Shown here in pieces: positions 37,422 through 46,657 of a stretch of 61,968 nt of DNA. The notes under the pieces were generated by a model. That model was given only the letters and a program-made list of their open reading frames with translations, had not been told where the DNA came from and did not search any database. This DNA comes from an uncultured Planctomycetaceae bacterium (lineage in GTDB: Bacteria > Planctomycetota > Planctomycetia > Pirellulales > Pirellulaceae), in NCBI GenBank assembly GCA_937862885.1, contig CALMEE010000085.1, forward strand, positions 1 to 61,968. Reading direction: 5' to 3'. Position 1 is the stretch's first letter; every line of letters starts with the position of its first letter. The position numbers and the translations under genes were made by a program.

Positions 37422-37711
37422 TTCGATACCCGTTTCGTTAGCGTTTTGAGTTTTGTTATCCGCGAAGGGCCTCCATCTTTCGCCCTTCGCCATGGAGGTT
37501 CCAAGCGAGAACCATCGGCGAATGGGGCCAGTAAAGGTCCGCAAATGGCGAATTTCGACTGAATTCGCTTGGCAACACGGGCCACGAATGCGAATACTCT
37601 GCGGCAATCGGGGGAGGGCGAGCTTGAGTTACTGAGAGGGCCGCAGAACGAACCTATTCAAGCGTGCGGATCTTTCGCAGTTTGATAATGACAGGATGCT
37701 CTTGGGGAGCC

Positions 37712-38371
37712 TCAATCCGCCTCGTAGAGTTCCGGGAAGACATCAGCGGAAAGACCTTGACGTTTGATTAACGTCCGCGTCCGCGACAGGAAGTCAAACT
37801 TGAAATTGGCAACTTGTTGTTCACTGATCTCCAAAATGTCGGCAACCTCTTTATTTGCCAGACCGCGAACAATCAGCAACTCGATAACCTTTAACTTGAG
37901 CAGATCGCCACGCTCAATCCAACGTGCAACTTGTTCTTGCATGGCTTCATGCAGGGCAGTCTCCTCGATCTTCTTGCGCTCACCGCTGCGAGCAATACTG
38001 CTGGCCGCTCGGGCATTGGCATCCAATTGCCACGCCCCGCTGGTGTCTTCGCCGACTGACAATGGAATTGCGGGGCGCCGCCCTTCATGCCGCAAATAAT
38101 CAGTAATCTTGTAGGAGCAAATAGAAAACAGGTAACTTTCTAAGGATCGAGCTCCATCGAAGTTCGGTAGACTATTAAGAAAACCAATAAATGTCTCTTG
38201 GACAATGTCTTCGCTGGCTGAACGATTCGTCAAACGGCTTTCGACAAACGCGAGCAACCGCCCCTCATATCTCGCTATTAAACTACTCCAGGCATCACTA
38301 TCGCCATTGCGAATATTCTCGACCAATAAACGGTCAACATCAGTAGAGTGTTTACCGAACTGTTCGCTCAT
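37712..38371 (-). CDS. ECF-family RNA polymerase sigma factor
   Basis: A 219-residue sigma-70 family protein. Region 2 has AWSSLIARYEGRLLAFVESR and SASEDIVQETFIGFLNSL, then the -10 binding part SYLFSICSYKITDYLR. Region 4 has VIELLIVRGLANKEVADILE, a helix-turn-helix for the -35 element. The ATG overlaps the TGA stop of the FHA gene (ATGA), so the two are translationally coupled. No anti-sigma gene is visible, which makes the FHA protein a candidate regulator. Confidence 0.9.
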   Translation of the reverse strand: MSEQFGKHSTDVDRLLVENIRNGDSDAWSSLIARYEGRLLAFVESRLTNRSASEDIVQETFIGFLNSLPNFDGARSLESYLFSICSYKITDYLRHEGRRPAIPLSVGEDTSGAWQLDANARAASSIARSGERKKIEETALHEAMQEQVARWIERGDLLKLKVIELLIVRGLANKEVADILEISEQQVANFKFDFLSRTRTLIKRQGLSADVFPELYEAD

Positions 38372-39327
38372 CTCGGGAGTTTCTTAATGAACGAATTGAG
38401 CGATGAATCATTTGGTGACAATGCTTCCCTGTCGGGCTCATCGTTCAAAACCGCTAAAAAAGACTCTCCGACGCCGGCGCGTGGCGCGTTATCGGCATCG
38501 ATATGTATGTCACTGGCGGAAACAACAACGTTAACCGTGGCGTGATCATCCGTAACTAATTCTGACAATCCGGAAAACGACACTTCGGGGGCCGATACAA
38601 GCCCCTCAATGGTATTCAGTGCGGCGATAATTGAATGCTCGGGCGAAACCTTATTGGATTCGGAAGGACCATTCTCCGTGGCCGGGTTGACTTCGCCGTA
38701 TTCTTCAAGGACTCGCACAGCCACTTGCAGTTTCCGGCTCGGTTGGAACGCGGCAACTTGCTTCCCCGACTCCAATTTGTTCAATGAACTTCCTCGTCCA
38801 TTTCGATCATTTGGTGTAGTCTGCGACCGCGAACCGTTTTTCGAGTGTGGCACAGACAGCGGCGATTTCAGCGGAATCTGTTGATCAGTATCGGCGATCG
38901 AATTGACGGCAAGTTCCGTTTGATCGATAGCCTGTGATTGTGGCGCTCGCACCGTCGAATCCGTTGGCTTGGCAAACGTCGATTCATCTCGATGATTCTG
39001 TAATTGATCCAGGTCGCCATTCAAATCATCGCCATAGATAGCGCGGAACGTCACGGCGCCAACCGTCAGCAGTTGCGTGGGCTCTAAGACGCTTTCTCCG
39101 ACCAGTTTGACGTTATCGACAAACGTTCCGTTCAGGGAAGCAAGGTCGCGTACCCAAAGCTTTCCTTCCCGCTCAAAAATCTCGCAATGATTTCGACTGA
39201 CCAGAGGATGAGGCAAGGTTAGTGTTGCCTGTTTGGACCTTCCAATTATGGTTGGCAGCTTGAGTTTAATGTCAGCGGCTTTTGCGTCACCACCAACAAC
39301 TTTGAGCCAAACGTCTTTTAATTGCAT
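38368..39327 (-). CDS. FHA-domain protein coupled to the ECF sigma gene
   Basis: A 319-residue cytoplasmic protein. The N-terminal FHA domain (about residues 22-95) has IIGRSKQATLTLPHPLVSRN, HCEIFEREGKLWVRDLASLN and NGTFVDN, the Gly-Arg, Ser-Arg-Asn-His and Asn-Gly residues that read phosphothreonine. The remaining 220 residues are polar and low complexity, probably disordered. Its stop overlaps the sigma factor start by four bases. FHA domains in planctomycetes commonly act with Ser/Thr kinases; none is encoded here. I infer that phosphorylation links to sigma control. Confidence 0.85.
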   Translation of the reverse strand: MQLKDVWLKVVGGDAKAADIKLKLPTIIGRSKQATLTLPHPLVSRNHCEIFEREGKLWVRDLASLNGTFVDNVKLVGESVLEPTQLLTVGAVTFRAIYGDDLNGDLDQLQNHRDESTFAKPTDSTVRAPQSQAIDQTELAVNSIADTDQQIPLKSPLSVPHSKNGSRSQTTPNDRNGRGSSLNKLESGKQVAAFQPSRKLQVAVRVLEEYGEVNPATENGPSESNKVSPEHSIIAALNTIEGLVSAPEVSFSGLSELVTDDHATVNVVVSASDIHIDADNAPRAGVGESFLAVLNDEPDREALSPNDSSLNSFIKKLPR

Positions 39328-40179
39328 AGCTTAAAACGCCCGATATCTTCCTGAAAATGGAGTACAACCATCGAGGTTTGCACGCATTTGATGCGCAAAA
39401 TCCCCTCGACGACAACGATATGGTTCCCACGGCTAATGTCAAGTCACTACGAATGAGATGATGCCTAAAAACACATCAAAATTTCGCGGGTTCAGAAAAT
39501 GCCACCTGCGTTGCCAAATCGCAAGCGTCCGGAAACACGCTGAACTCGACGAAATCGCGTCAACTCAAGCGCATCCTCAATTTGACAAAACACTTGGAAC
39601 CATCAAACTTCGCATTGGCGCCTCTTTTTCTTCATTCAGGAATTCGGGTCATGCATCCGTCGTTATCAATCTGAACCCCCCGAGAATACGTTCAATGCAG
39701 GTCAAATTACTTGCTATACGAATCTCACGGGTCATTCAGCCTTTAACCATGGAGTGACGCTCGAAATTAATCGGGCTGGCTGCAATGCGTCAGTTCACCA
39801 GTATAAACAAAAAATGGCCTTAAAGGCAAGTCATGTTCTCTAATTTTTTTTCAATAGCGTCTATTTTCCCCTTGCGCCGTTCTGAAAGTGACTGCTGCGT
39901 CAACTTTGCCGGTTATCGTTGAAAAAAATAGACAGCATGTTAAGCATCGTTTGAATCGTAGATTGATCGCTTATTTTTCCTGATATTTCAGATTTTTGCA
40001 AAGAGGCTATGGGCGAGATGGAAATTTTGCGATAAAAATAAATACGGAATTGCTGAATGCTGAGGTCTCTCTCGATACAGGTGCCATCATTCGTTTGATA
40101 GGGCTGGCTGCAACGAGTTTATTTAGTTGATGACTGCGAGTTATCTGACCTCTTACAAACGTTTTTCATCGATTCGATT
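39328..40179. other. Intergenic region upstream of tRNA-Gly
   Basis: An 852-base region. A 13-base direct repeat (gggctggctgcaa) occurs at 39773-39785 and 40101-40113. An open frame of 99 codons at 39458-39757 has no ribosome site and no recognised family. It should contain the promoters for the FHA operon and the tRNA. Confidence 0.4.
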
Positions 40180-40252
40180 GCGGGTGTAGCTCAGTGGCTA
40201 GAGCGTCACGTTGCCAACGTGAATGTCGTGGGTTCGAATCCCATCACCCGCT
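40180..40252 (+). tRNA. tRNA-Gly (anticodon GCC)
   Basis: A full cloverleaf is visible. Acceptor gcgggtg pairs with cacccgc, with U73 as discriminator, as usual for bacterial tRNA-Gly. The D-arm is gctc/gagc and the anticodon stem tcacg/cgtga surrounds loop ttgccaa, giving anticodon GCC. The T-arm is gtggg-ttcgaat-cccat. CCA is not encoded. A run of T follows at once and may end transcription. Confidence 0.97.
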
Positions 40253-40854
40253 TTTTTCGTTTTCAAAATCGATACGTTTCCGAGCGAGAGTGTCGAAATG
40301 TTGGCCAACGCAGTCCTTGCTGTTGGCCTTGCGATCCTGATTTCCCACCGGGAACTTGCTGGCGGAGCGGCCAAGCTTGCCAGTTCGAAATTAGGCAATT
40401 GGTTAGCTCCTTTGAGGCTGAGGTCGGACACCGCCAATTGCCTTGGCTATACTCGCACAGCGTCGATAGACGGCGCAGATATCTACGGGTAGTTGGTGGG
40501 GAATCCCTGCTGTCAGTTCTGAATTTTTGGCAACTTTTCTGGTTGTCTATGACTGCGAATTCGTGATCCCGAAAACGTTAGCCTGAAACACACTTCGATT
40601 TATGCCGTGTGAACTGCAGTCCGCGTTGCGTTGCGAAAACAACGGGTTTGCCAATTTCGCAAAATTCCGTAACGAACCGGTCCTGCCTATCGGAAAGCGT
40701 TGCCCATGGGTAGAATTTTGCTTGAAATTCCACTAAACTTTACCATTCTCGTGGTACATCCGATTTCCAACAAGCGAAGTCTTAAACATAAATTTCATAG
40801 CGGATCGCACACACGGTGCGATGGCGAGTATTTGCAATCCCAGGAAGCCTCAAA
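40253..40854. other. Intergenic region tRNA-Gly to tig
   Basis: A 602-base space that should hold the promoter for the trigger factor gene. Open frames here overlap the tRNA and are not coding. No structured element was recognised. Confidence 0.4.
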
Positions 40855-42348
40855 GTGAACACAGAACTTGAGAACGACGACGTTGACGTCGCCGGCGAAA
40901 AACAAAAGCTGAATTTAGAAGTCAAGATTGACGTGGTCAGTGCATGCGAGCGACATGTAACGGTTACCGTGTCGCGCGAAGACATTGATCGCTACTTCAA
41001 GGACAAGTTCGACGAAATTGCCCCCAAAGCGGAAGTCCCAGGGTTTCGCCTGGGCCGAGCTCCTCGCGCGTTGCTTGAGAACAAGTTTCGCAAGCAAATT
41101 GCCAACCAGGTCAAAGGCGCTTTGTTAATGGACAGCTTTACCCAGATCAATGAACAGGAGACGTTTTCGGCGATCAGCGAGCCCGATTTTGACTTCGAGC
41201 TGGTGACGTTACCAGATGAAGGTCCTTTCATTTTTGAATTTAACATTGAGGTGCGCCCTGACTTTGAACTACCTGAATACAAGGGGATTGCGCTCAAGAA
41301 ATACAACGAGCCTGATTTTGAGATCCGCGTCAATCAAGCAATTGACGGTTTGATGGAAGAGTTTGGCGATTTTGAACCTGTTGATGATACGATTCAACTT
41401 GGCGATTTGATTTCCGTAAATATTACTAGCAGCTTTGACGGAAAGACGTTGGCATCTCAGTCAGAAATCGATTTCATCGTCAAGCAATCGCTTTTGCTTT
41501 CGGACGCCCGAGTCGATAATTTTGCGGACAAAATCGTCGGAGCGCGTGCGAACGACATCGTTAATTTGGAAGCAATTGTTGGTGATTCTGTCGAGAATAC
41601 GGAATTGCAGGGCAAAAAGTTGCAAATCGTCGTTGAAATCTTGGATGTGAAACGCCTAGATCGCACCGATACATCCCAGTTGCTGTCCATGTTTAACTCG
41701 GCCTCGATAGAAGACTTTCGCGCGACGTTAACCGAAGTTCAACAACAACGTTTCGGTTACGATCAGCGGCAATTTGTGCGTGAGCAGATCAGCCAATTGC
41801 TGACGGAATCCGCCAACTGGGCGTTGCCGGCGGACTTGTTGAGAAGGCAATCGCGACGTGAGCTAGAACGTAAGGTGCTGGAGATGCGCGGCAGCGGATT
41901 CACCGATGCCCAAATACGCGCTCAAGAAAACTTCTTACGCCAAAATGCGCTCGTAAAGACCGAAATGATGCTCAAGGAACACTTCGTTTTAGAGCGGATT
42001 GCTGAAATCGAGAAAATCGAGGAAACGGACGAAGACTACGAGATGGAAATCAACAAGATCGCCATCCAAAGAGGCGATTCACCACGTCGCGTGCGTGCTT
42101 CAATCGAGCGAAACGGGCAAATGGATGCATTACGCAACATGATCATCGAACAAAAAGTGGTTGATTTGATCATCGAGAACGCAAAAATCAATTTTGTAGA
42201 TCCTCCACAAAAGACCGACGCCGACCTTGATAATGCGACAGCCGTTGAGTTCTTTGCAACCGGGAAGACGGAGGCAAATATTCCCGAAGCGAAATATGAT
42301 AATGAGGCCGTTACAACTTTGCCGAAAGTCGATTCCTCGAAGAGTTGA
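40855..42348 (+). CDS. tig: Trigger factor
   Basis: The start GTG at 40855 (497 residues) follows AGGAAG nine bases upstream; an upstream frame to 40816 has no such site. The ribosome-binding signature is present (VPGFRLGRAPRALLENKF, residues 61-78). A peptidyl-prolyl isomerase-like domain lies at about 160-255 (GDLISVNITSSFDGK and FADKIVGARANDIVNLEAIV), and a helical C-terminal chaperone domain follows. It meets nascent chains at the ribosome exit. The last 50 residues are a polar extension. It precedes two clpP genes, as in the common tig-clpP order. Confidence 0.95.
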   Translation: MNTELENDDVDVAGEKQKLNLEVKIDVVSACERHVTVTVSREDIDRYFKDKFDEIAPKAEVPGFRLGRAPRALLENKFRKQIANQVKGALLMDSFTQINEQETFSAISEPDFDFELVTLPDEGPFIFEFNIEVRPDFELPEYKGIALKKYNEPDFEIRVNQAIDGLMEEFGDFEPVDDTIQLGDLISVNITSSFDGKTLASQSEIDFIVKQSLLLSDARVDNFADKIVGARANDIVNLEAIVGDSVENTELQGKKLQIVVEILDVKRLDRTDTSQLLSMFNSASIEDFRATLTEVQQQRFGYDQRQFVREQISQLLTESANWALPADLLRRQSRRELERKVLEMRGSGFTDAQIRAQENFLRQNALVKTEMMLKEHFVLERIAEIEKIEETDEDYEMEINKIAIQRGDSPRRVRASIERNGQMDALRNMIIEQKVVDLIIENAKINFVDPPQKTDADLDNATAVEFFATGKTEANIPEAKYDNEAVTTLPKVDSSKS

Positions 42349-42799
42349 AGGAACGTGTCGTTCAAATCTCAGCAGGTGATGTGGGTTTGTGCTCCTGGCT
42401 TGCACTTGGGGGTCGACCTTTTCGCAGGAACGGAATTCAGGGAAGCATCTTGGCATCATTTGGCTAAGGGTTGACTTGAAAGGCAGACCATGGTCGCTGC
42501 CTCGTTTAAAATGGCCCGTGCAGTTGTTCGCATCTCAAGCATGGGTCTAGCTTGGCAATAGTCAATCTGCGGCGTAAGTTAATCTGGAGCGAATTCAAAA
42601 CAATTAAGCACATTGACGGATACGTCTCGGTTAACGCGAGAAAGGGCCAGCAACGCGAGTGTCTTTATGTGGGCCAAGGCCGTCGAATTTGCTGGAATTT
42701 CCTACTCCCTGTTGACAGGCTTGTTGAGCACTCAAATAATCGGAGTTCGTCGACCGAATTAGGTCGGCAGTTTATGCACGTTAACGACAGGACGAATAG
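42349..42799. other. Intergenic region tig to clpP1
   Basis: A 451-base space. A 93-codon open frame at 42552-42833 overlaps the clpP start and is not supported. A promoter for the clpP pair is expected here, since the gap is long. No hairpin with T-run was seen. Confidence 0.4.
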
Positions 42800-43504
42800 A
42801 TGTCGGAACATTTCACCGTTAAATCAAAAATGAACTTTGACCCACTTGGGATGTTCGGAGCGAGCTTCGACCCAAAAGGACATCCACACGACTCAACGAT
42901 GTACAATTCGTACGCGTACCAACAATATCAACGGCAACGCCAAATGACGCTCGGAGATTTATTGTTGGAAAACCGCATCGTGTTCTTGCAGGGCGAAATT
43001 TACGCAGGGAATGCGAACGAATTGGTCATGAAGCTCCTCTATTTGCAAAGTGAGAATCGGAAGAAGGACATTCACTTTTATCTGAATTCGCCTGGAGGTG
43101 AAGTGATTGCGACGTTGGCCATCTATGACGTCATGCAAATTATTTCCTGCCCGGTTGCAACGTATTGTGTCGGCGAGGCAGCCAGCGGTGCTGCTGTATT
43201 GTTGGCAGGCGGCACCAAGGGCAAACGATTTGCTTTGCCGAATGCTAGAGTTATGATTCATCAACCTTACGGTGGCGTGCGCGGCCAAGTCAGTGATATT
43301 GAGATTCAGGCCGATGAGATTCTCAGAAATCGCCAAACGCTAAACGAAATTCTAGCCAAACACACCGGTCAGCCGATCGAAGTGATTGCCAAGGACACCG
43401 ATCGTGACTTCTTCATGACAGCTGATAAGGCGGTCGCTTATGGAGTCGTTGACCAGATCACGGTAAAACCAAGTGCCGATGATGACGATGACAATGATAA
43501 ATAA
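42800..43504 (+). CDS. clpP: ATP-dependent Clp protease proteolytic subunit, divergent paralogue
   Basis: A 234-residue ClpP. Catalytic S129 is in [14 protein letters not shown] and H154 is in VMIHQPYGG, with the Asp region [16 protein letters not shown] is also present. The N-terminus carries about 30 extra residues ([18 protein letters not shown]). The residue after the catalytic Ser is Gly rather than the usual Met, so this copy is the divergent one. Paired ClpP1/ClpP2 in other bacteria form mixed barrels. AGGA precedes the start. The second clpP follows after about 95 bases. Confidence 0.95.
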   Translation: MSEHFTVKSKMNFDPLGMFGASFDPKGHPHDSTMYNSYAYQQYQRQRQMTLGDLLLENRIVFLQGEIYAGNANELVMKLLYLQSENRKKDIHFYLNSPGGEVIATLAIYDVMQIISCPVATYCVGEAASGAAVLLAGGTKGKRFALPNARVMIHQPYGGVRGQVSDIEIQADEILRNRQTLNEILAKHTGQPIEVIAKDTDRDFFMTADKAVAYGVVDQITVKPSADDDDDNDK

Positions 43505-43599
43505 AGTGGCGTTTAAGGTATGCACAAGCACCTGACTCCCCTCGTTGCAGTTTTATCGATTTGAAACCTGAAGTCAAAACAAGGAAAGAACTTTTAGAA

Positions 43600-44199
43600 A
43601 TGGCTTACGTACCTTACGTCGTCGACAATACTGGTCGTGAAGAACGCGTTTATGACATTTATAGCCGGCTACTGAAAGACCGCATTATCTTTTTGGGAAC
43701 ACAGGTTACTGCCGACTTGGCGAACTCCCTTGTGGCACAAATGTTATTCCTGCAATCAGAGGATCCCAAAGCGGACATTAACTTATACATCAATTCACCC
43801 GGCGGAAGCGTAACAGCAGGCTTGGCCATATACGATACGATGCAATTTGTGACCTGCGATGTGGCCACGTATTGTCTCGGACAGGCCGCTTCAATGGGTG
43901 CGCTGTTGCTTACAGCAGGCGCGCCTGGCAAAAGACATGCGCTCCCCAATGCGAGTATCATGATCCACCAACCGTTGGCTGGTATGCAAGGAACCGCGGA
44001 GGAGATCATGATTCACGCCACTGAATTGCGGCGAATCAAACGACGCCTCAATGAAATCCTACTGAAACATACCGGTCACTCTATCGATAAGATCGAACAG
44101 GACACTGATCGCGACAAATTCATGACTGCCCAAGAGGCATGCGACTACAATCTAATCGATCGCGTGGTTGACCGCATGAATCCCAAAAGCAACGGTTAA
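43600..44199 (+). CDS. clpP: ATP-dependent Clp protease proteolytic subunit, canonical
   Basis: The start at 43600 (MAYVPYVV, 199 residues) matches canonical ClpP; an upstream TTG frame to 43561 is not needed. Catalytic residues are S98 ([11 protein letters not shown]), H123 (MIHQPLAG) and the Asp in DTDRDKFM. The gene follows the divergent clpP directly and the two likely assemble. No clpX is visible in the window, so the partner unfoldase is encoded elsewhere. Confidence 0.96.
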   Translation: MAYVPYVVDNTGREERVYDIYSRLLKDRIIFLGTQVTADLANSLVAQMLFLQSEDPKADINLYINSPGGSVTAGLAIYDTMQFVTCDVATYCLGQAASMGALLLTAGAPGKRHALPNASIMIHQPLAGMQGTAEEIMIHATELRRIKRRLNEILLKHTGHSIDKIEQDTDRDKFMTAQEACDYNLIDRVVDRMNPKSNG

Positions 44200-44689
44200 C
44201 ACTGCGTTGACACAACACACAACCAACGTTGTCCCAAACCAGTAATCCAAGGCATCGGCACTGTTCGGCAAGCGGCCAGATTTGCCGACGTCTTGAAAAT
44301 TGCGGGTCGCAACACTAACCTCTTGCCGGTGCGTGTCCATTTCAATCTTTCTCGCAATTCACCGCAGGCTGTTGCTTCGGCTACCCAAGCGAATCCGATC
44401 CTCAATTCCTCTCCGGCGACTGCGCTGCACACAAACAGCCGAATTTTATTGCAAGGTACGTATTGCGAGCGTGAATTCCCTCTTGAAATTGAGCAGAGCA
44501 ATCGAGGTCGCCAGCGCTCCTGGATACAGCTACCACGTACTAACCGGCCTGCATCAAGCATGATCGATGACCGCATAACGGTTACCGCATGCAGAACCTG
44601 GAACGCGCCCTCTGGAGCAGGGCACATATTGGTGAACGTCCACCTCAGAGTACAAGAATACTCGCGCCCGAGATTCTTGTGGGGCCTGG
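44200..44689. other. Convergent intergenic region
   Basis: A 490-base space between clpP and the coiled-coil gene, which converge. Long overlapping frames exist on both strands (44293-44730 plus, 44196-44627 minus), but neither has a ribosome site or a recognised family. No terminator hairpin was found. Confidence 0.4.
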
Positions 44690-46192
44690 TTAATTGTTGG
44701 AACTGGCTTCAATGTCGGCGTACATTTTGATGATCTGCTTGTAAAGCGTATCCATCAAAGTTTGTTGATCAGCGAGTTCGTTTGACAACTTGCTGGCATG
44801 GCCGGAAACGATTCTCAAATCTGTTTGGAAATTTTCCAAGTCAAACTCAAGGTCATTCAACTGCCGCGCCCGCAAGTCTTGCTGCGTCAACGCGTCCTGC
44901 AGTGCCCGGTCGGCAACGGTGCGGACTTGCTCAAGCTGCTTCAAAGTGTCCTCGAAAAACGCGACCTGCTGAATGGTTTGCGTCAAAAGGTGAGGATAGT
45001 TGTTCAATGGACGGCGGTATATATCCGCATCATCACCGCCGACCCGCTCCACGTCCATGATATTGATCAATGGCTGCTCGCGAATGATTGAACCATCGGC
45101 ATCAGCGATATCGTAGCCAATAACGCCTGTCAACTTCTGCACGACAATCGTCTCACCTTCACGGAAAGTGATTTCCGAGCCGTAATGCAGCGATCGATCG
45201 ATGGCCCGACCTTGGATGTCGAACGCGTTTTCACTGGCGCTGCCACTTCCATCGACTTGAAAACCACGCGATGGCTTGGTGAACCTCAATTCAACGTAAA
45301 GGTTCTCAACTCCTGGGTCAAACAGATTAGAAATACGGCTGGGTTGTCTGGCGATCCAATTTTGTATTGTCCCCATGGTCAATCCATCAAACGTGAATTG
45401 ATCAATGAGCTCTTCATATTCTCGGCTGGTCTCATCCATTCCCAACAAATCAGCGGTCAGGTATCGCGTGACGAGAATATTGCGATAGGCATCGATGTCA
45501 AAGTTGTCAGAGTCTACTGGAATTCCGGCTAGTCGCTTGAATGTCTCACGATCGTCAACCGGCATCTTTTCGAAGAATGTCCAGGTAGTCTGCGGATTAC
45601 TCATATCCTGTACGCCATCTGGCGTGACGAATACGCTCTTTAAAGTTGCCTGAGCTCCGCTCGCACTTTCTACTTGGAACGTGCCAATGAATGTTGTCGG
45701 GAACCGAGCCGCTTGATCGTCGTGCATTTCATCGCGAAACGCATACAGAATCGTATCCTGTTTCAATTGGTTCGCACCATCGACACCACCAGCTTCAAAG
45801 GATGCGACAATGGTTTTTTCATCACGAATAGATACGGATGCTTCCTGCCAAACTCGCCCCTTGCCAATCATGGACAGGTCCAATTCCAAATTGACGCCTC
45901 GCAGCGAATTGGACGTGTACGCCAAAGCGTCATCTGGACCATTCAAAGTTTCTCGCAAAGATTTTTCATATCGCTCTAGAATATCCTCATTCTTTTGCGA
46001 GCGATCAATCCATGCATATCGGGCTTTCAGCGTTTGCGAACCAGCGTAAGCGCCAAGGATGCCGGCCACGAAAATCAAGAAGACGAACACGATGTTGACC
46101 CAGTTCCATGTGCGCGCTGACTGAAACAACGCTAAACAAATCAAAATGGTAAGCACCAATATGACAAGTAATGAAATCAACATGAACTGCAC
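44690..46192 (-). CDS. Planctomycete-type membrane protein with C-terminal coiled coil
   Basis: A 500-residue protein. Two transmembrane segments lie at residues 1-26 and 31-52 (FMLISLLVILVLTILICLAL, IVFVFLIFVAGILGAYAG). An extracytoplasmic beta-rich region follows, and the last 90 residues (about 405-495) are a predicted coiled coil (LKQLEQVRTVADRALQDALT, DLEFDLENFQTD). It has no recognised catalytic motif. Its gene lies 465 bases from the divergent TolC-like gene. Co-occurrence with that system would make it a candidate accessory part. Confidence 0.6.
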   Translation of the reverse strand: MQFMLISLLVILVLTILICLALFQSARTWNWVNIVFVFLIFVAGILGAYAGSQTLKARYAWIDRSQKNEDILERYEKSLRETLNGPDDALAYTSNSLRGVNLELDLSMIGKGRVWQEASVSIRDEKTIVASFEAGGVDGANQLKQDTILYAFRDEMHDDQAARFPTTFIGTFQVESASGAQATLKSVFVTPDGVQDMSNPQTTWTFFEKMPVDDRETFKRLAGIPVDSDNFDIDAYRNILVTRYLTADLLGMDETSREYEELIDQFTFDGLTMGTIQNWIARQPSRISNLFDPGVENLYVELRFTKPSRGFQVDGSGSASENAFDIQGRAIDRSLHYGSEITFREGETIVVQKLTGVIGYDIADADGSIIREQPLINIMDVERVGGDDADIYRRPLNNYPHLLTQTIQQVAFFEDTLKQLEQVRTVADRALQDALTQQDLRARQLNDLEFDLENFQTDLRIVSGHASKLSNELADQQTLMDTLYKQIIKMYADIEASSNN

Positions 46193-46657
46193 CGCCTAAC
46201 CAGTTGAATTTTTAAAGGGCCGGCAAACCACCAACAGGCCGAATGTAGACCACCGTCCCCGCCGATGTTGCGCCATCCCAGATCCGGAGTTTCCGACTCC
46301 AATATTCGATTTTAGACCGCGATCCCTAACTTGCGACAACGAAAATCCCGCAATCTGAGCAATTCTCAATGATAAATTGGGGGATTTAGGTTGTCAACGT
46401 TTTGTAGTCGTTAGATTTTACCTAGGAGGAATCCTCGTCCAAATATTGTATCTCAGCCCCTGCTTGCCGCTGTAATCTCACGCAAACGGATCAAGGAATT
46501 GTCGATAAAACACCGAAAATCAGCATAGCCATGACAATCGTCATAACCCGTATTACAAGAAACATACATCACGGGCCAGGATTAGCGACCCAGCAAGACC
46601 GACAGATTTCCCGATCTATCGACCATGTGCTAGCCCTGGCTTCAGGAGTAACAGGAC
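46193..46657. other. Divergent intergenic region upstream of the TolC-like gene
   Basis: A 465-base space that should hold the promoters of both neighbours. No recognisable operator, hairpin or small gene was found; an open frame at 46531 overlaps the TolC-like start and is a shadow. Confidence 0.4.

Noticed and set aside
40219..40566. Plus-strand frames of 115 and 89 codons
   Set aside because: They begin inside the tRNA-Gly gene and have no ribosome site.
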